DNA of 64,000 nt from Teratosphaeria epicoccoides (taxonomy: Eukaryota; Ascomycota; Dothideomycetes; Mycosphaerellales; Teratosphaeriaceae): contig JADDMT010000075.1 in NCBI GenBank assembly GCA_021401465.1, forward strand, positions 89,772-153,771, given 5' to 3'. A program made the translations under genes and the position numbers. Every line of letters starts with the position of its first letter. The first letter of the stretch is position 1. Positions 35,663-47,451 of the stretch are shown here, one piece after another. The notes beneath the pieces were generated by a model. That model searched no databases. It was not told the DNA's origin and saw nothing but the letters and a program-made list of their open reading frames with translations.

Positions 35663-36043
35663 ATGGCGAGCCTGGTCAGGAGAGTTTCTTCGGATGATGT
35701 ACGGAGTATCTACACGCTCAATAGATTTGAGGCACCACGCAACACCCGCTTTGATGCTCCGTTGCGATGCCCATCAACCCCAACGCTCGCTTTCACTGTC
35801 GCACGAGAGCCATCCATACCCATAAAACCATCAGCACTGAAACCACTTGCATCTGCAGTTCGATTCACGACGCCAGGTACTGATGCATTGATGTCAGATC
35901 CTTCTCCACGTCCGACTTACATCGCAGCACGAAACATTCGCGTCGGACTCGTGGAAGATCGTCGGGCACGCCTAAAAGAGCGGCTAGCTGACCGGGAGCC
36001 ATGTCTAGAGCAGAGAGATGACAGCCACCCATATGTTCGTTGA
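35663..36043 (+). CDS. Possible small hypothetical protein
   Basis: An open frame of 126 codons from the ATG at 35663 (or 35600 if an upstream ATG is used). It encodes a basic, Pro/Arg-rich product with no membrane segment or known motif. It ends with an Arg/Glu-rich helix (VEDRRARLKERLADREP). The frame is longer than most non-coding frames nearby and has balanced composition, but I see no splice continuation or conserved domain. It may be a lineage-specific gene or a chance ORF. Confidence 0.3.
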   Translation: MASLVRRVSSDDVRSIYTLNRFEAPRNTRFDAPLRCPSTPTLAFTVAREPSIPIKPSALKPLASAVRFTTPGTDALMSDPSPRPTYIAARNIRVGLVEDRRARLKERLADREPCLEQRDDSHPYVR

Positions 36044-36520
36044 ATCATAGCAAGACGACCCGAACCTTTTGGGGGTACGATCTGAGCAGCAAAGCGGGGC
36101 GCTGGATTGCGCACTCAAGCAACCATGACGCCGACTGGTTCAGGTCCCATATTCTCCATGCAGCGGCTTCTTCCGGATCCGATCGTGCTCAACTTGATGG
36201 AGCCACCAAATAACCATGCTTTTCTGAGTCCAAGTCCACGCTTGTGTAACTCCCTAACGCCTGCGAGACGACGAATGATCCCAAAACAAGCTTGCATCGG
36301 GCGATGATGCCATCAGAATGCTTCCACCCAAATATTCATCAGCGAAGCAATATGACGCGACAATCTCGCATCTTCCATGTCAACGGCAGCGGCCTGCATC
36401 AAGCCTCAGAGGCGAGCGATCCGGATCCGCGCTAATCACGGACCTGGTTGAAAGGTTGACCGTGACCTGCACATGTCGCGATGGACGCAACCCAGCTACG
36501 TGGAGGGTTGCGCAGACTTC

Positions 36521-39500
36521 TCAGGTCTCCAGACGCTGCTTGAGCGGCTCCTCGAGGATGTCTGCGAGTTTCTTGCGATTCTTCAACGCCATTGCACCAT
36601 TGCGCCAAGCGGCGCGCAGCTGTTTGAAAGCGGCGCCGTCCAGCGCTTGGGGTTCATTGGTGACTAGCCTGACGTAATCTCGAATGACTGAGTCACGAAT
36701 GGTGCTTTGGCTCAGCAGAGCGTGATCGTAGAATTTCAGCAGATTCTGCAAGCCAGTCAAGTTGTGTCGCTCGCGGCCATCCTCGTTGGCGAAGAACTTG
36801 AATTCATTGTACATGCGCAAGTTGAAGTTGCGCAGCAAGAAATGCGCCCAAAATTGGTAGAGAACATCAAGGTCGTATGGACAGTTGCCAGTCGAAGCAT
36901 TAGCACGTTGGTCGAGCGCTTTGTAACGCAGCTGGGTGTAAGATTCACCAGTGACACCATCACGCAGGCCAGCAGGCGTATCCTTGGACCACTGGATCTG
37001 GGTCTCGGTCTCAGTGCGGGTTGGTGAGCGCCCAGCCCCAGGGCTCATGTGCGACGAGCCAGCCTTAGCCTCGGCGCCGTTGGACAAGCTGTCGGCATAG
37101 TTAGCCGGTGCATCTTGCTTCTTCTCAAGCTCGCCGAAGATACTCCTAGAGTCTATGGAGCCATTGGAGAAAGTGCGGCCAGCAGCACTGTGATGGCCGG
37201 AACGCTGCATCGGCTTGACAATGACCGTGAGCGCTTGCAATTGCTCGTCCTGGAAAGCATCAGGCTCGTCTTTGTCAGCCTCGGTGCTATACAGGTGCCG
37301 CGGCGTAGACAAGGCGTTGTGGACGGGTGACTTGGCAGGCCTGCCACGTGCGTCTTCGCCGTTCATGTCTCCGAACCCGTTCTCAGACAGGGCAGCATAG
37401 CCAGGGAGCGGAGGTGTGTAGCCACTAATCGTTGGGTAGCCACCATCGTATGAGCGTCGATCAAAGCGAAGCATAGCAGGTGCGCCCGATGGCAGTGGTC
37501 CATGGAGCTGCTGACCAGCAGCGTGCATGGACGGGCCCTCCGGACGTTCAAGCTGCTGTGGACCTTCATTCTGCGCACTCGAATCGCGCTGGTCCATTGG
37601 AAGCAGGAACTGCTCCCAGCCCTCCCTCTTTCTCAGACGCTCCTTGCCATCGTCGCCACGACGTATTTCGATATTACTGTTGTTGAGACAGACCACGCGT
37701 AGAAGATCTCTATCCTGTGTGAGTCCCTTAATGCGGTTGAAACCAGCAATAAAGTCCAAGAACACAAAGCCTTGCGAATCCATATGCTTGCGCAAGAACA
37801 TATCCTTCAACAAATTGTCAATCGAGAAGTAGTAGTCGATCTGGGCGTTGACCATGTCAAGAAGGTACTGCTCCATCATCGCGCCCGGATACGGCACAGC
37901 AGTCACGGGGTAGCCGTTGTAGTCGTACATGCTCGGCATGAAGCCTGTCTGTACAGGCGGAAGCTGATGACCGTAGAGGCTGCTATATCCACGGGCGTAG
38001 TAAGGCTCGAGAGCAATTGACTGGGCTCGACTGCTGCCTCGAGACCAACTTCCGCGGCCGGCCTGCGAGTATTGGACCTGATGGCTGCCGCGCTGAAACG
38101 AAGGGGATGGCGGTACCCCATTCTGTGCAGCCACTGTCGCGAATTCGCCGTTGGTAAACGCGTGAGCTGCCTGATGGCTACTGACAAAATCGCGAGAACC
38201 GCCACGACCGCGCCCGCCACGTTTGCCGCCGCGCGTTGGATATCCGTTCTCCTTGATTTCGAAATTGCGAGCTTCCCTACGGCTCTCGGAGGGCACCATT
38301 CTGACTGGTGGGTCGCGAGCGGTGTGATCGATTTGCTCGGCGGTAGGCCCTGTCTGCGTGCCAACCGAGTGGCGCCTGGAGGGGCGCTCCAGAGAGCGCG
38401 TGTTCTCCTGCGCCTGTGAGACTGTGCTGTTGATTTTGCCAAGTGAGACAGCGCGTTCCATGGGAGATTGACTCTCCTTCCAGCTGGCCTTGAGCTCATC
38501 CGGTGACCGCCTGTCAACTTTGGTCGCTTTGCCATTCGCACGCGGCTCTGCGATACTGGTGCCACGTGCGACGTGCTCTCCATGCGCATCTGAGCTTTGC
38601 ACGCTCGACGCTCGGTCAGGTCTGTTTGGCGGGGGCGGCATAGCATCACGGTCGGCCGTGCCAGCACGGCCGTGGGCGGCCGAGTTGCCATCGTCCTCGT
38701 TTGACGAATTGGCTCTGCCAGGACCACCGTTAGCACCACCGCGGAAGCCGCCGCGGCCCCTCACGCTGCCTCGTGAACCACGTTCACCATTTGGTCCACC
38801 ACGACCGTCACGATTCCGAATGCCCTGTGTCTCGAAGATGATGTTGGGGGTCACCACCATTGACTGCCACTCACGCCTTTTGTGCACCTTTGCCGATGGA
38901 GTAGCCTCCTCGGCCTGTTTGTCGGGGCTCGTCTTGCTGTCTTTCCCCGCGGCCTCTTGCCGCTCCTTCCCCAGCGCGGTGTCCGGCGTAGGCCACGACA
39001 CCTCATCTTTTACCGAAGGTGGGCCACCGCTTGAAATGTTCGGAAGGCTGGAATGAGTCTGAATGCTGGCACGCAACGTGCCATTTGGACTTGTCTTCTC
39101 CAAAGACTGCTTGTGTCCAATGATGCGGACTTCGTTTGGTCGCTTCTGCTGTTGATCGAGGGCCTTTTGAGTGTGTACAGGCTTCTCGGAGCTTGCCTCG
39201 CACCCCCGCTGTGGAAGGACAGTGATGGAATTGGCCTTCTTTCTCGACAGCGGCCGTTGATTTTCCTTTTGTGTCGTGGCATCGCTGGTCAACCTCTGTG
39301 GCGGCTTCGCGGACGGCTGTTGAGCACCCACTTTGGCCTTTGCCTCCTCGGCGCGTTTAGCCCAGATGTTGAAAGTGGGAGGGGCCGCCTCCATCAAGAC
39401 TGGGGTCGGCGGTGGCCGGACAGAGGTCTCCTTAGGCTTCTTGCTCTTTTCTCCAGAACCTGCCTTCGGCTGCTCGTCGGTGCCTTCCGATGTTACCTGA

Positions 39501-39955
39501 CGTTCCTTCCGCGCTGCAATCCAGGCGGGTTCCGAATCCTGTGACTTAGACTCCCATGTCGTCTCTGAGCTACTGGTAGTAGGCTCGTTGGAGGATGCAT
39601 CGTCCTTGGTGCTGGTGCTTGCTGATGCTGACGACACAGGCGAGGACGTCCCCGAGGCGGATTTCTGGGCCTTTCCTTCCGACTTTGCACGCTCCACGGC
39701 GCTGTCCTTGGCCGGAATGCTTTTGCTAGACTCCACCGCGCTCTTGGGAGGCTCCGGTGTCTTGTCCGATGCACTTGCCTCCACATCATCTGCCCAGTTG
39801 GTACCAGGAGTGAGCTCCGAAAATGGAGTGGCTGATGTCGCGCCCCCCGACGTGATCTTGCCCGAGGGCACCTGTGATGCTGACGCTGCCGGGGAACGAC
39901 CTTTCGCCGCCTGCGCGTATGAGAACCCGCTCGGGCTCGATGTAGCAGCTGCCAT
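36521..39955 (-). CDS. LARP1-type RNA-binding protein (La motif plus DM15)
   Basis: A single 1144-codon frame. The N-terminal 690 residues are low-complexity (Ser/Thr/Pro/Lys, then RGG-like stretches such as GGKRGGRGRGGSRDF). The La motif lies at about 705-790: QIDYYFSIDNLLKDMFLRKHM followed by GFVFLDFIAGFNRIK, matching the winged-helix La fold used to bind RNA 3' ends. The C-terminus (about 1000-1080) carries DM15-type repeats (LYQFWAHFLLRNFNLRMYNEF and LQNLLKFYDHALL). DM15 repeats define LARP1, which binds the cap and 5' TOP sequences; fungal relatives include S. pombe Slr1 and S. cerevisiae Sro9/Slf1. It is expected to be cytoplasmic and to control mRNA stability and translation. Confidence 0.9.
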   Translation of the reverse strand: MAAATSSPSGFSYAQAAKGRSPAASASQVPSGKITSGGATSATPFSELTPGTNWADDVEASASDKTPEPPKSAVESSKSIPAKDSAVERAKSEGKAQKSASGTSSPVSSASASTSTKDDASSNEPTTSSSETTWESKSQDSEPAWIAARKERQVTSEGTDEQPKAGSGEKSKKPKETSVRPPPTPVLMEAAPPTFNIWAKRAEEAKAKVGAQQPSAKPPQRLTSDATTQKENQRPLSRKKANSITVLPQRGCEASSEKPVHTQKALDQQQKRPNEVRIIGHKQSLEKTSPNGTLRASIQTHSSLPNISSGGPPSVKDEVSWPTPDTALGKERQEAAGKDSKTSPDKQAEEATPSAKVHKRREWQSMVVTPNIIFETQGIRNRDGRGGPNGERGSRGSVRGRGGFRGGANGGPGRANSSNEDDGNSAAHGRAGTADRDAMPPPPNRPDRASSVQSSDAHGEHVARGTSIAEPRANGKATKVDRRSPDELKASWKESQSPMERAVSLGKINSTVSQAQENTRSLERPSRRHSVGTQTGPTAEQIDHTARDPPVRMVPSESRREARNFEIKENGYPTRGGKRGGRGRGGSRDFVSSHQAAHAFTNGEFATVAAQNGVPPSPSFQRGSHQVQYSQAGRGSWSRGSSRAQSIALEPYYARGYSSLYGHQLPPVQTGFMPSMYDYNGYPVTAVPYPGAMMEQYLLDMVNAQIDYYFSIDNLLKDMFLRKHMDSQGFVFLDFIAGFNRIKGLTQDRDLLRVVCLNNSNIEIRRGDDGKERLRKREGWEQFLLPMDQRDSSAQNEGPQQLERPEGPSMHAAGQQLHGPLPSGAPAMLRFDRRSYDGGYPTISGYTPPLPGYAALSENGFGDMNGEDARGRPAKSPVHNALSTPRHLYSTEADKDEPDAFQDEQLQALTVIVKPMQRSGHHSAAGRTFSNGSIDSRSIFGELEKKQDAPANYADSLSNGAEAKAGSSHMSPGAGRSPTRTETETQIQWSKDTPAGLRDGVTGESYTQLRYKALDQRANASTGNCPYDLDVLYQFWAHFLLRNFNLRMYNEFKFFANEDGRERHNLTGLQNLLKFYDHALLSQSTIRDSVIRDYVRLVTNEPQALDGAAFKQLRAAWRNGAMALKNRKKLADILEEPLKQRLET

Positions 39956-42767
39956 GCTGCCTCAATGCTTCTTCACACACTATCCTCGTGAAAGCTCTTG
40001 GCTGTCACTGACCCTTGCACCAGGTCTGCCCAAACGGGCTATTTCAAAGATTTTGCGCAGCCGAGTGCGCTGCTGCCCACTGTTCGCTTGCCTCTGGAGA
40101 GTCTACTACGCCTTATGCGCACCTCTCCACACGTGGCCGCGTCGCCGAATGCACCAGCTGCAGCCGTTGTGCTGGCGTCGGGGCTCGCGGATATTATCGC
40201 GTGTGTGGTGGGTGTTGATTCGATCGACGTGTGGGCGACGAGGAGTCGATTCACGTGGCTAGCAGGTGATGGAAGTCGCGCTGGACGAGGCGGAAGGAAG
40301 CTGGTGCAAGAAATTTTGGCGAGTGCCTGATGTTTGGGGACGGGTTAGCAATTATTCCAGCCGGTGAGTGACTGATGGACTGTTTACTCACCTTGCCGGG
40401 CACCTCGTGACTGCTGGACAGGAGCTGAGCAGGTGGGAACGATTGCACTGGAACGTGCTGCCGGCAAGTCTGGAACGGCACGATTCGTGGTAATCGATGC
40501 CGAATATCGTGCAATGTGCGCTTTACGGTCAAGAAGCAAAATTTGCCGGTTGTGCCCCAAGCGGTACGAATGGACTCGCGGGTGGTGTGATGTCGGTCTG
40601 GTGATGTGGTTGTGGCATCCGCAGGCAGCTTCGACACCGGTGTGCGAGATTATTTCGTGGAAGCGCAACCGTGCCTCGCTTCGCTCGCGACTTCCTCCGG
40701 CCGGCTGCAACCTTGGAGAGGCAGTTGCACCTCGAGCAAGATCGATGTTGGCAGGCAGTCGCAGCTGTCCAACCCGCACATGAGGTCAGGCAGCACTTGC
40801 TCGCCAAGACAAACAGAATCAGGTGGAGAGGACAGGGAGGAGTTTTCGGGAGGTTCAGGTGTGCTGCATGTGTGAATAATGTGGAGCTGCTCTTCCATAG
40901 CGGCCCTTCCCGCATTATTAAAAAAAACCCACGCGACACCGGTGTCCTCCCCGTCGCCACATTTACCCGAACCAGGTCCCATCACCATGTCGCACCTTCA
41001 CCTTGATGTTGTGTGGCACCTCATGATCCACGGCCTGCCCACTGCTCCTGCCCACTACTGCTCCTGCCTGCGCATCCTGCGTGGCGCAGTACTTCTATTC
41101 TTGAGAATCACCATGTTGGTACCTTCCTTACATAAGTACCGAAGCTGCCCGGCACTCTTCAGCGCAGAACGTGATGTAACTTCTGCTCGATCCAATTCTG
41201 GGCGGCCGCGGCTCGCCGAGAATACGCAATCTACATGCTGCAGCCATGTTGATGATCGTGATGCACTGGCGGTGCCATGGCTCTTCCAGGTCTGCCTTGG
41301 GACACCAACTCGAAAGCTGCCTGTCATTGCCGCGGGCCAAGCTGGAAAACATCCCGTCTGACTCTCCGCTGCCAACGCCGTCGAAGCTCCTCCACTGCCT
41401 GCCTGCTGGGCAACACATGTCTGAAACGACCCGTGACCGCCACGTGCTTTCTCATCACTCAAGCTAGACCAAGGCGACAAGGCATGAAGCCAAGCCCTTC
41501 TAGACCCAAAGTGTCTCACCATTATTATCTTGAAAAGGCGGTGCTGTTCAAGTCTAATACACCACATGCCGTGTGAGCCTTCTGATACGGGTATTCCAGC
41601 GACTCGCAACAGATGCCTCACGGGTCAGAAGCATGCATCCGCATATGAGTGAATTTTCGCCGTGGGCTTTGTACGCACTCCTCAACGAAGTCCACAAAAG
41701 CTCGCTCGGCACCTCGCTACTGGCTTGACTGGATACGAGACCAAGAGCTACGCCTCCTCAAGACTCGCCATGTCGGCAACGTGCGCCAAGATCTCGACTG
41801 CAAACATCCATCTAACCATTTCAATGGCCGATCGCACTTGCTTGCGGGTGCATGTTCGTACCACGTAGCTATTCGTAAGAGCGGCTGCGATTAGCTGCAT
41901 GGCACGAATAGCCCTTCTGCCGACAAGTGCAATTTTAGGCTGCGACTACAGACGTAGCGGTCTTCGGCATTCAACAAGATCCTCATGCTAATGCTGAAGT
42001 CGGCCTGGCAGCGCGGTGGCCTTGTTGGTCTCTGCAGTGATTATATCATACTACGCCAAATGCAATCATGCAGGGCAAGTAGACAAGCTTCGGAGGACAT
42101 GAAACAAATCAGCACATCACGCCTAAAACGAGCGCGCAGTAAAGATAACGACGAGCAAGGGGCTGTCGAATTAGCACCACCGGCCGCAACCATATCAGAG
42201 CTTCAGCACTGAACCCATGTGGTGTATGCCAAGGTGATTTGCTGGATATCGGCGCTTCTGTATCAACTGCCTGCCATGCCCAGCATAGGTAGCGGCCGCA
42301 GAGATTGCGAGATCGAGATGCGATGCGAGCGGACGACCAAAAATCCTGCCCCAAGCACTTTACAAACATGGTATTGTTGAACGGCGTACGTCGGCGACAT
42401 CGAGGACTCAGAGACGCCATGCCTATACAGATCAGCATGCGCAGTCAAACAGAATTGCACTATTGTACGGTGCATCGATGCTCGTTCGCAATAGAAAGGA
42501 ATGGTTTCTCCGGTTGGGCCACCATGTCTCAAATCCTCAAAGCGCTATCGCACCAAGATCCATCTGGTTGATGTGCGAATACCTCGAAGAACGGAATTCC
42601 TCGTGCATGCGTCGAAGCCTCAAAAAACGTCCTCGGCTACTCGCAAACTCCCCTCACCATATCCTCCAACCTTGATCGCAACCGCGAAGTCCCTACTCTC
42701 TGCCTCTCTTTTCCTCACCAGCCTAGCTAGAATAGCATAAAGCCGAGATACCATATGCCGTGACAAC
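39956..42767. other. 2.8-kb region without a supported gene
   Basis: Many short overlapping frames (for example 40433-40783 + and 41055-41621 -), none with a recognisable domain, convincing start or splice pattern. Composition is ordinary. It contains the LARP1 promoter at the left end and the NTF2-like gene promoter at the right end. Confidence 0.45.
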
Positions 42768-43303
42768 ATGACTATCCCGACCAGAGCCGAAATCGAAAAA
42801 TTGGCCAGATCCCTCAGCACCAATGACTCCTCACCATTCTTCTCCCGGGTTTCGCCAAATGTGACTTGGGATGTGCTGGGCACGCATCCCGCTGCCGGCC
42901 ACTTCACTAGCCTTGGTATGCCTTTGTATGTGCGGAGAGTCTTGAATGCACCGGCTAACAATGCAATACAGCGGAATGGACGGCGGAAGCGCTAGGCGCG
43001 ATCAATAAGATCTTGAAAAGGCCGCTCAAGCTTGATCTCGTCAATGTCATCGGTGGTAGCCCGCAGGACTGGGCGGTGGTCGAGTTGGAAGCTCATTCGG
43101 AATGCTTGAATGGGCTGCACTACGATCAAAAATATGCATGGGTCTTGCACTTTGACGAATCTGGGATCATCGATCATGTGAGCGACGCATGTCCCGCGGT
43201 GTATGTCTCGCGGACGAGCTGACAGACGCATGCATAGGTCCGAGCATATCTTGACTCTGCTTTGGTGCAGAAAGCCATTGATCAGAACAGGAGCCGCACG
43301 TGA
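42768..43303 (+). CDS. NTF2/SnoaL-like small protein, 3 exons
   Basis: Exons 42768-42915, 42972-43177 and 43238-43303 (GT-AG introns of 56 and 60 bp) give 139 residues. The pattern follows a cone-shaped NTF2-like fold: an N-terminal helix (AEIEKLARSLS), FFSRVSPNVTWDVLG, HFTSLAEWTAEALGAI across intron 1, a central strand pair with VVELEAHSE, YAWVLHFDESGIIDHVRAYL, and a C-terminal helix. This order (helix, VxWxVxGTHP, W...., then HF...G.I..) is typical of SnoaL/ketosteroid-isomerase-related proteins. These range from enzymes acting on small hydrophobic ligands to non-catalytic binders. No substrate can be inferred. There is no nearby biosynthetic cluster. Confidence 0.75.
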
Positions 43304-43531
43304 TACCGAGTCACCGTCTTGCCTGCGATCTATTCGGCGATAGAGATTATTATTCAAGGGCGCAGTTCTGCGCACCGGAGACTGGCATAGTCAGTCACTA
43401 GGCGAACCGCGACCCACGAGACTTTTGTCATTGCTCCAAATATCGGTAGGAGGTATCGCCAAGACCGCACTACACATCGCTCAATAACACTTCAACGACA
43501 AAAACGAGTGGATCCGACTATGAATACACAT

Positions 43532-43541
43532 CATGATGATA

Positions 43542-43578
<37 letters not shown>

Positions 43579-43580
43579 CG
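43532..43580. repeat. GAT/ATG trinucleotide microsatellite
   Basis: About fourteen GAT units with one AAT interruption lie between the 3' end of the NTF2-like gene and the convergent F-box gene. They are not in a supported coding sequence. Confidence 0.9.
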
Positions 43581-43754
43581 ATCATGGTGCTCTCTATGGG
43601 TAGAAAACTTTTCAACAAAACCGCAGATCATCGCCGATTCGCCAGACACCAGAGAATGACGGCCTGGTCTTTCGCAGGCGGCAGGCGACACCATTCTTTC
43701 ACCCAAGCCAAAATAGAAACAAGAACATGCTCGCCTCAGCCGCGTCAGCTCCTC

Positions 43755-45389
43755 CTAGGCCTCACCACCCTCCTCCTCGCCCTCGAACCTCGCCCCATCA
43801 ACACACCACAGCACAAACGGCCCTGAATACATATCATCCCCCGTTCCATCACCCGTGCACCACCACCTGCCCACCACAATCTGCCCGCCAGGCAACACAA
43901 CCCCCTCATACGCCCACAGCGCCTGCTCGTCAATCTCGCCCGTCTCGATATTCGTCCAGTAGTACTTCATCATCGTCGCGCGCTGCCATCCCGGGATCCC
44001 GTGTTGAGACGGCAACGCATTGATCCAGCCCAAGGCCTCGAAGTCCTCATCTGCGTCCTGTCCACTACCGCGGAACTGGAACGCGGTGTCCTCACCTGCG
44101 GCGAGAGACTCGGGGGACGCAGAGCGGTGCTGGGCGCGGGTCTTGGCACGGGAGGTGGTGGGGTGGTGCAGGGACTTGAGACTGTGCTCGAAGATGTTGG
44201 GCCACCACTTCTCTTCGTCGTCGCCGACAGTCTCGAAGTGCAGGTCCTGAAACGCCGTCTCGTCGTCCTCACCGTTGAACTCGTCTTGGATCAATTCGGT
44301 GTGCCCGTGGTGGGCACGGACCTTGCGGACCATGTCCCGATCCAGGTAGGCGTAGCTGCCTTTCCAGTGCTTGCCGAGCTCGGCGTTGCCGGCGTTCCGC
44401 AGCTGCTTGGACCAGAAGCGAGGCCTATCGGCGTCGTCGAGGTGTTTGTAAGGAGTGAACAGGGTGTACTCTTTCGATCGGGTCAGGTGATACCTCCAAA
44501 AGTTGATGTTCTGAAGAACCCATGTCATGTTGACGTCCAGGCCGTTGACACCGCCAAAGATCTTGGTCGTGTCACTGCTGTACGCGGCCTCTTGACATGT
44601 CGGGAAGTCGAAGTGGTTGTTCAAGATGTGGTCGTACTTGAGGCTGAGCAGGGCAGGCGCGAGCATGACTTGGATGGTCTGGAGAAGATCCACAGGAATC
44701 GACCGCATCATGGCTTTGCGCGTATTGCGACCGGCGCTAATGTTGAGATTTCGTTCATACTGGAGGACGATCTCGAGAATGTCGTGGTTGACAAAGAGGT
44801 GGCGGATGGCTTCCATGTTGGCGGACTCGTAGAGAGTGCCGTCGTCCTGGGCGGGTTTCTCACTGAAGCTGTCTGCATCGGCATCAGCTTGTCGTCCGAA
44901 ATCCAGGCACGCGTCTCTCACCGATCATCAAATCTCGCATGGTCTCCAAGAAGTTGATAGCCTTTCTGATCTGCACCGAAGGGGTCTTCGCCACCGCCAG
45001 CTTGCGCTGCGAAAATGTGGCACCGTACATCATCGTCTTCCTTCGCTTCTGGTAGACGTCCTTGTACTTCATGTTCGCCTTGACCCTCTCCATCTGACCG
45101 TCATCCCAGGATGGCTTCTCAAATTTGGCCATGAAGCGTCGACGCCAGAATGAGGCCACGCTCGTATCGATGGCATCGTGGACGGCACGGCAGCTCATGC
45201 GGAAGGCGCAGAGATCATGGTCGTTCTCGATGTGCAGTGCCATCTCCTGCGTGAGCTAACATTACACAAGTCAACATGCTGCGCTCATGGACTCGGCGCC
45301 ATGCTTGTTAGGGGAGAGCAGGCCAACAATGATGGTCACCATACCTCAACCGGGACCCTGAGCAGAAAGCAGGGCTCGTGTCCGGCCAT
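43755..45389 (-). CDS. F-box protein, 3 exons
   Basis: Complement of a 45-nt first exon 45345-45389, exon 44922-45255 and exon 43755-44872, with GT-AG introns of 89 and 49 bp, gives about 498 residues. Joining the tiny first exon to the TAG acceptor at 45256 rebuilds an F-box start, LLRVPVE followed by LTQEMALHIEND. It continues DLCAFRMSCRAVHDAID. Using the CAG acceptor nine bases later would drop three residues from the F-box, so it is disfavoured. The rest has no recognised repeat. The C-terminal region is acidic and Trp-rich (GWINALPSQHGIPGWQRATM). F-box proteins bring substrates to SCF ubiquitin ligases by binding Skp1; the target is unknown. Confidence 0.75.
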
Positions 45390-46060
45390 GGCCAAGGTGA
45401 GGCCGGCTCAGGCTAAGTGCTAGAAGATGTCAATTTGTTGACTCGCAGGGTGAATGCTGCTGGTGAAGCTAAAGGCTCTTGGTTGGGTCAAGCTGAGGAG
45501 ATGCTGCTGGTGTCGACAGGTAGTCCAGATATGTTGTGTGTGCCAAAGGCGTGCAAGCAGAGTGAGAAAGTCCCAGCGGGCTCAAAAGACAATAGGCATA
45601 CGAGGATTGGCATTGCATGTGAAGTGGACTTTTGAAGTCTCTGCCACATCTGCCCGTCAGAAGCTCACTCACGAGGCCCTGCGCTTCTACACATGTGCCG
45701 TTGCCGATTCTTGTTACCAGTGGACGCCGGAAGGGTCTTCTCTGATTTGAGACGTCACAAGCATGTCCTGGAACCAGGCTTGCGCTCGCACGGCCTCCAG
45801 GTATGAAGCAATGCACTCCGGCGCAAAGTCGAAAGGTTCAGTCACCAAGTCCAGGTCGGCAGCACATGTCAGCGTTGCGCTCAGTGACGGCAGGCACAAA
45901 CGCACCTGTTGGCGTCAGCCACTTTGACAGCGTGCACGACGTCAGGAAACGCGTGAATCTGCCATTGAATCCCCAAATCTCGTGGTATCATGCGAATAGT
46001 GGCGCACCTGGACTATACTAAGCCAGCCATCCCTCAAACACAGCCGTCAACTCATGCGCG
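45390..46060. other. Intergenic, nothing supported
   Basis: This 671-bp stretch lies between the 5' end of the F-box gene and the 3' end of the CK2 beta gene. It holds only short frames of no recognisable content and probably the F-box promoter. Confidence 0.45.
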
Positions 46061-47451
46061 TCACTGTACAGCCTGCATTTGGCCCTCAAACATGTCATCA
46101 ATGCCATCCTGCTCCTCCTCAGGCTCTTCTTCCTCCTCACTCTCCAGCTCCTCGTGGTCGTCTTCATCCTCAAATCCGGTCTCCAGATTCGCGATCCTCA
46201 ATCTCTCCTTCATGTCGTCCCTCCGTTCCTCCTGCCAGCGCATGAGAGCTGCCGATGCGTGGACCCGAAACCCATATATCCGTGGCTCGTAACGTCGTTG
46301 CGTCTTGACGGGGACCACGTGAGGGTACACCTGGAACAGTATGTTGTGGAAGGATGAACCGAAATAAGCACCATCGATCGAGTTGTGGCGCGATGACTTT
46401 GGGTTGTATATGTCCTCGCATTTGCCGCAGTATAGCTTGACATTGGAGTGACCTGGTATGTCGTGCTGGCCCATGGGCAACAGATGCTGGCTTTCACAGA
46501 TCACGCGTGGGCATTTGCCAAATACACCTTGCTTGTACTTCTCCATCTGACGAAGAGATTTAGCCGAGTTCGAAGTAACGACAGAGGATGCTTACCATCT
46601 TTGCAAGCCCTCTTGTAGTGACTATGTATCGTGCATGAACTAAGCCGTAGAGGTGACGCGCACTCTTCTCAATGGCTTCTCGCATGTCGTCGTCCACTTC
46701 AGTGTCGAACACGTCCGTCACAAGATCCAACGCATACTGATAGTATTGCACTTCTGTGTTCAGGCCAGTGAGATTGAAGCGGTCCGTCAAGTAGTCTTCG
46801 TCGATTTCGCAGAAGTACTCGTTGCCTCTTGATGATATGAACTAGTGCCACGGTCAGCAAGCGGCTTTCACAGGTGTCACTGGCAGACTCTGTCGATGTA
46901 TGGAATTTCGGTTCCGCCAGGAGAACAGTCCGATAGATGGTTTTCAGAGCCGCCAGATATGCTGCTGGCGTCTGCGAGAAGGCTACGTAGATTCTCCAAT
47001 CCTCGCCGGTCCTGATCCAAATCGCGTATACAATAGCCTGGACCAGCGTGGCTTCTGGTTTCCAGCCCGGCTTGCAGAAGCTTGCTGTGGTGTTGAAGCT
47101 GGAGCTCACCCACGCTGTGGCCGACAAGATCCAGCCAAGCATGGTAAGACGGGAAGTGCTGGTACGAGGGGGATTTGTGCTCAACCGGATCAGTAGAAGA
47201 GCGGTCCAGGAGTTGACGCGTCTGATCTTTGCCTGTATTATGGCTGCTTGAAGACATGTTTTTCTAACATTGAAGTGTTCTCCGTTCCCATCACTCCTTC
47301 AGGGCGTGGTGCCAGTCGCAGACCGGTCACAACGCAGTTCCCGGGACCGGGCAGGTATGGCCTCCAGCACGTTGGATTCACGCAGCGCACTTACCCAGTC
47401 TCTCCAGTAGCTTGTGTAGTCGCTGTCGGTGTCTGTGGCAAAGTCGTCCAT
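46061..47451 (-). CDS. CKB1: Casein kinase 2 regulatory (beta) subunit
   Basis: Complement of exons 47395-47451, 46596-46841 and 46061-46546 gives about 262 residues, typical for the family. The 57-nt first exon encodes MDDFATDTDSDYTSYWRDW, and the join reads WRDW-FISSRGNEYFCEID, as expected for fungal CK2 beta. The zinc finger uses Cys113 and Cys118 (CPRVIC) and Cys141 and Cys144 (CGKC), the dimer interface. The KLYCGKCEDIYNPKSSRH and YFGSSFHNILFQVYP segments are diagnostic. The C-terminus is strongly acidic. The subunit stabilises and targets the CK2 tetramer, which phosphorylates many nuclear and cytoplasmic proteins. Intron 1 is unusually long for this window (553 bp, 46842-47394); intron 2 is 49 bp. 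Confidence 0.92.

Noticed and set aside
40433..41621. Overlapping ORFs on both strands in the 40-42.7 kb gap
   Set aside because: None shows motif, codon continuity or splice sites that would support a gene.
46877..47257. ORFs inside the long CK2 beta intron
   Set aside because: The exon 1 to exon 2 join at 47395/46841 reproduces the family sequence exactly, so these frames are intronic.
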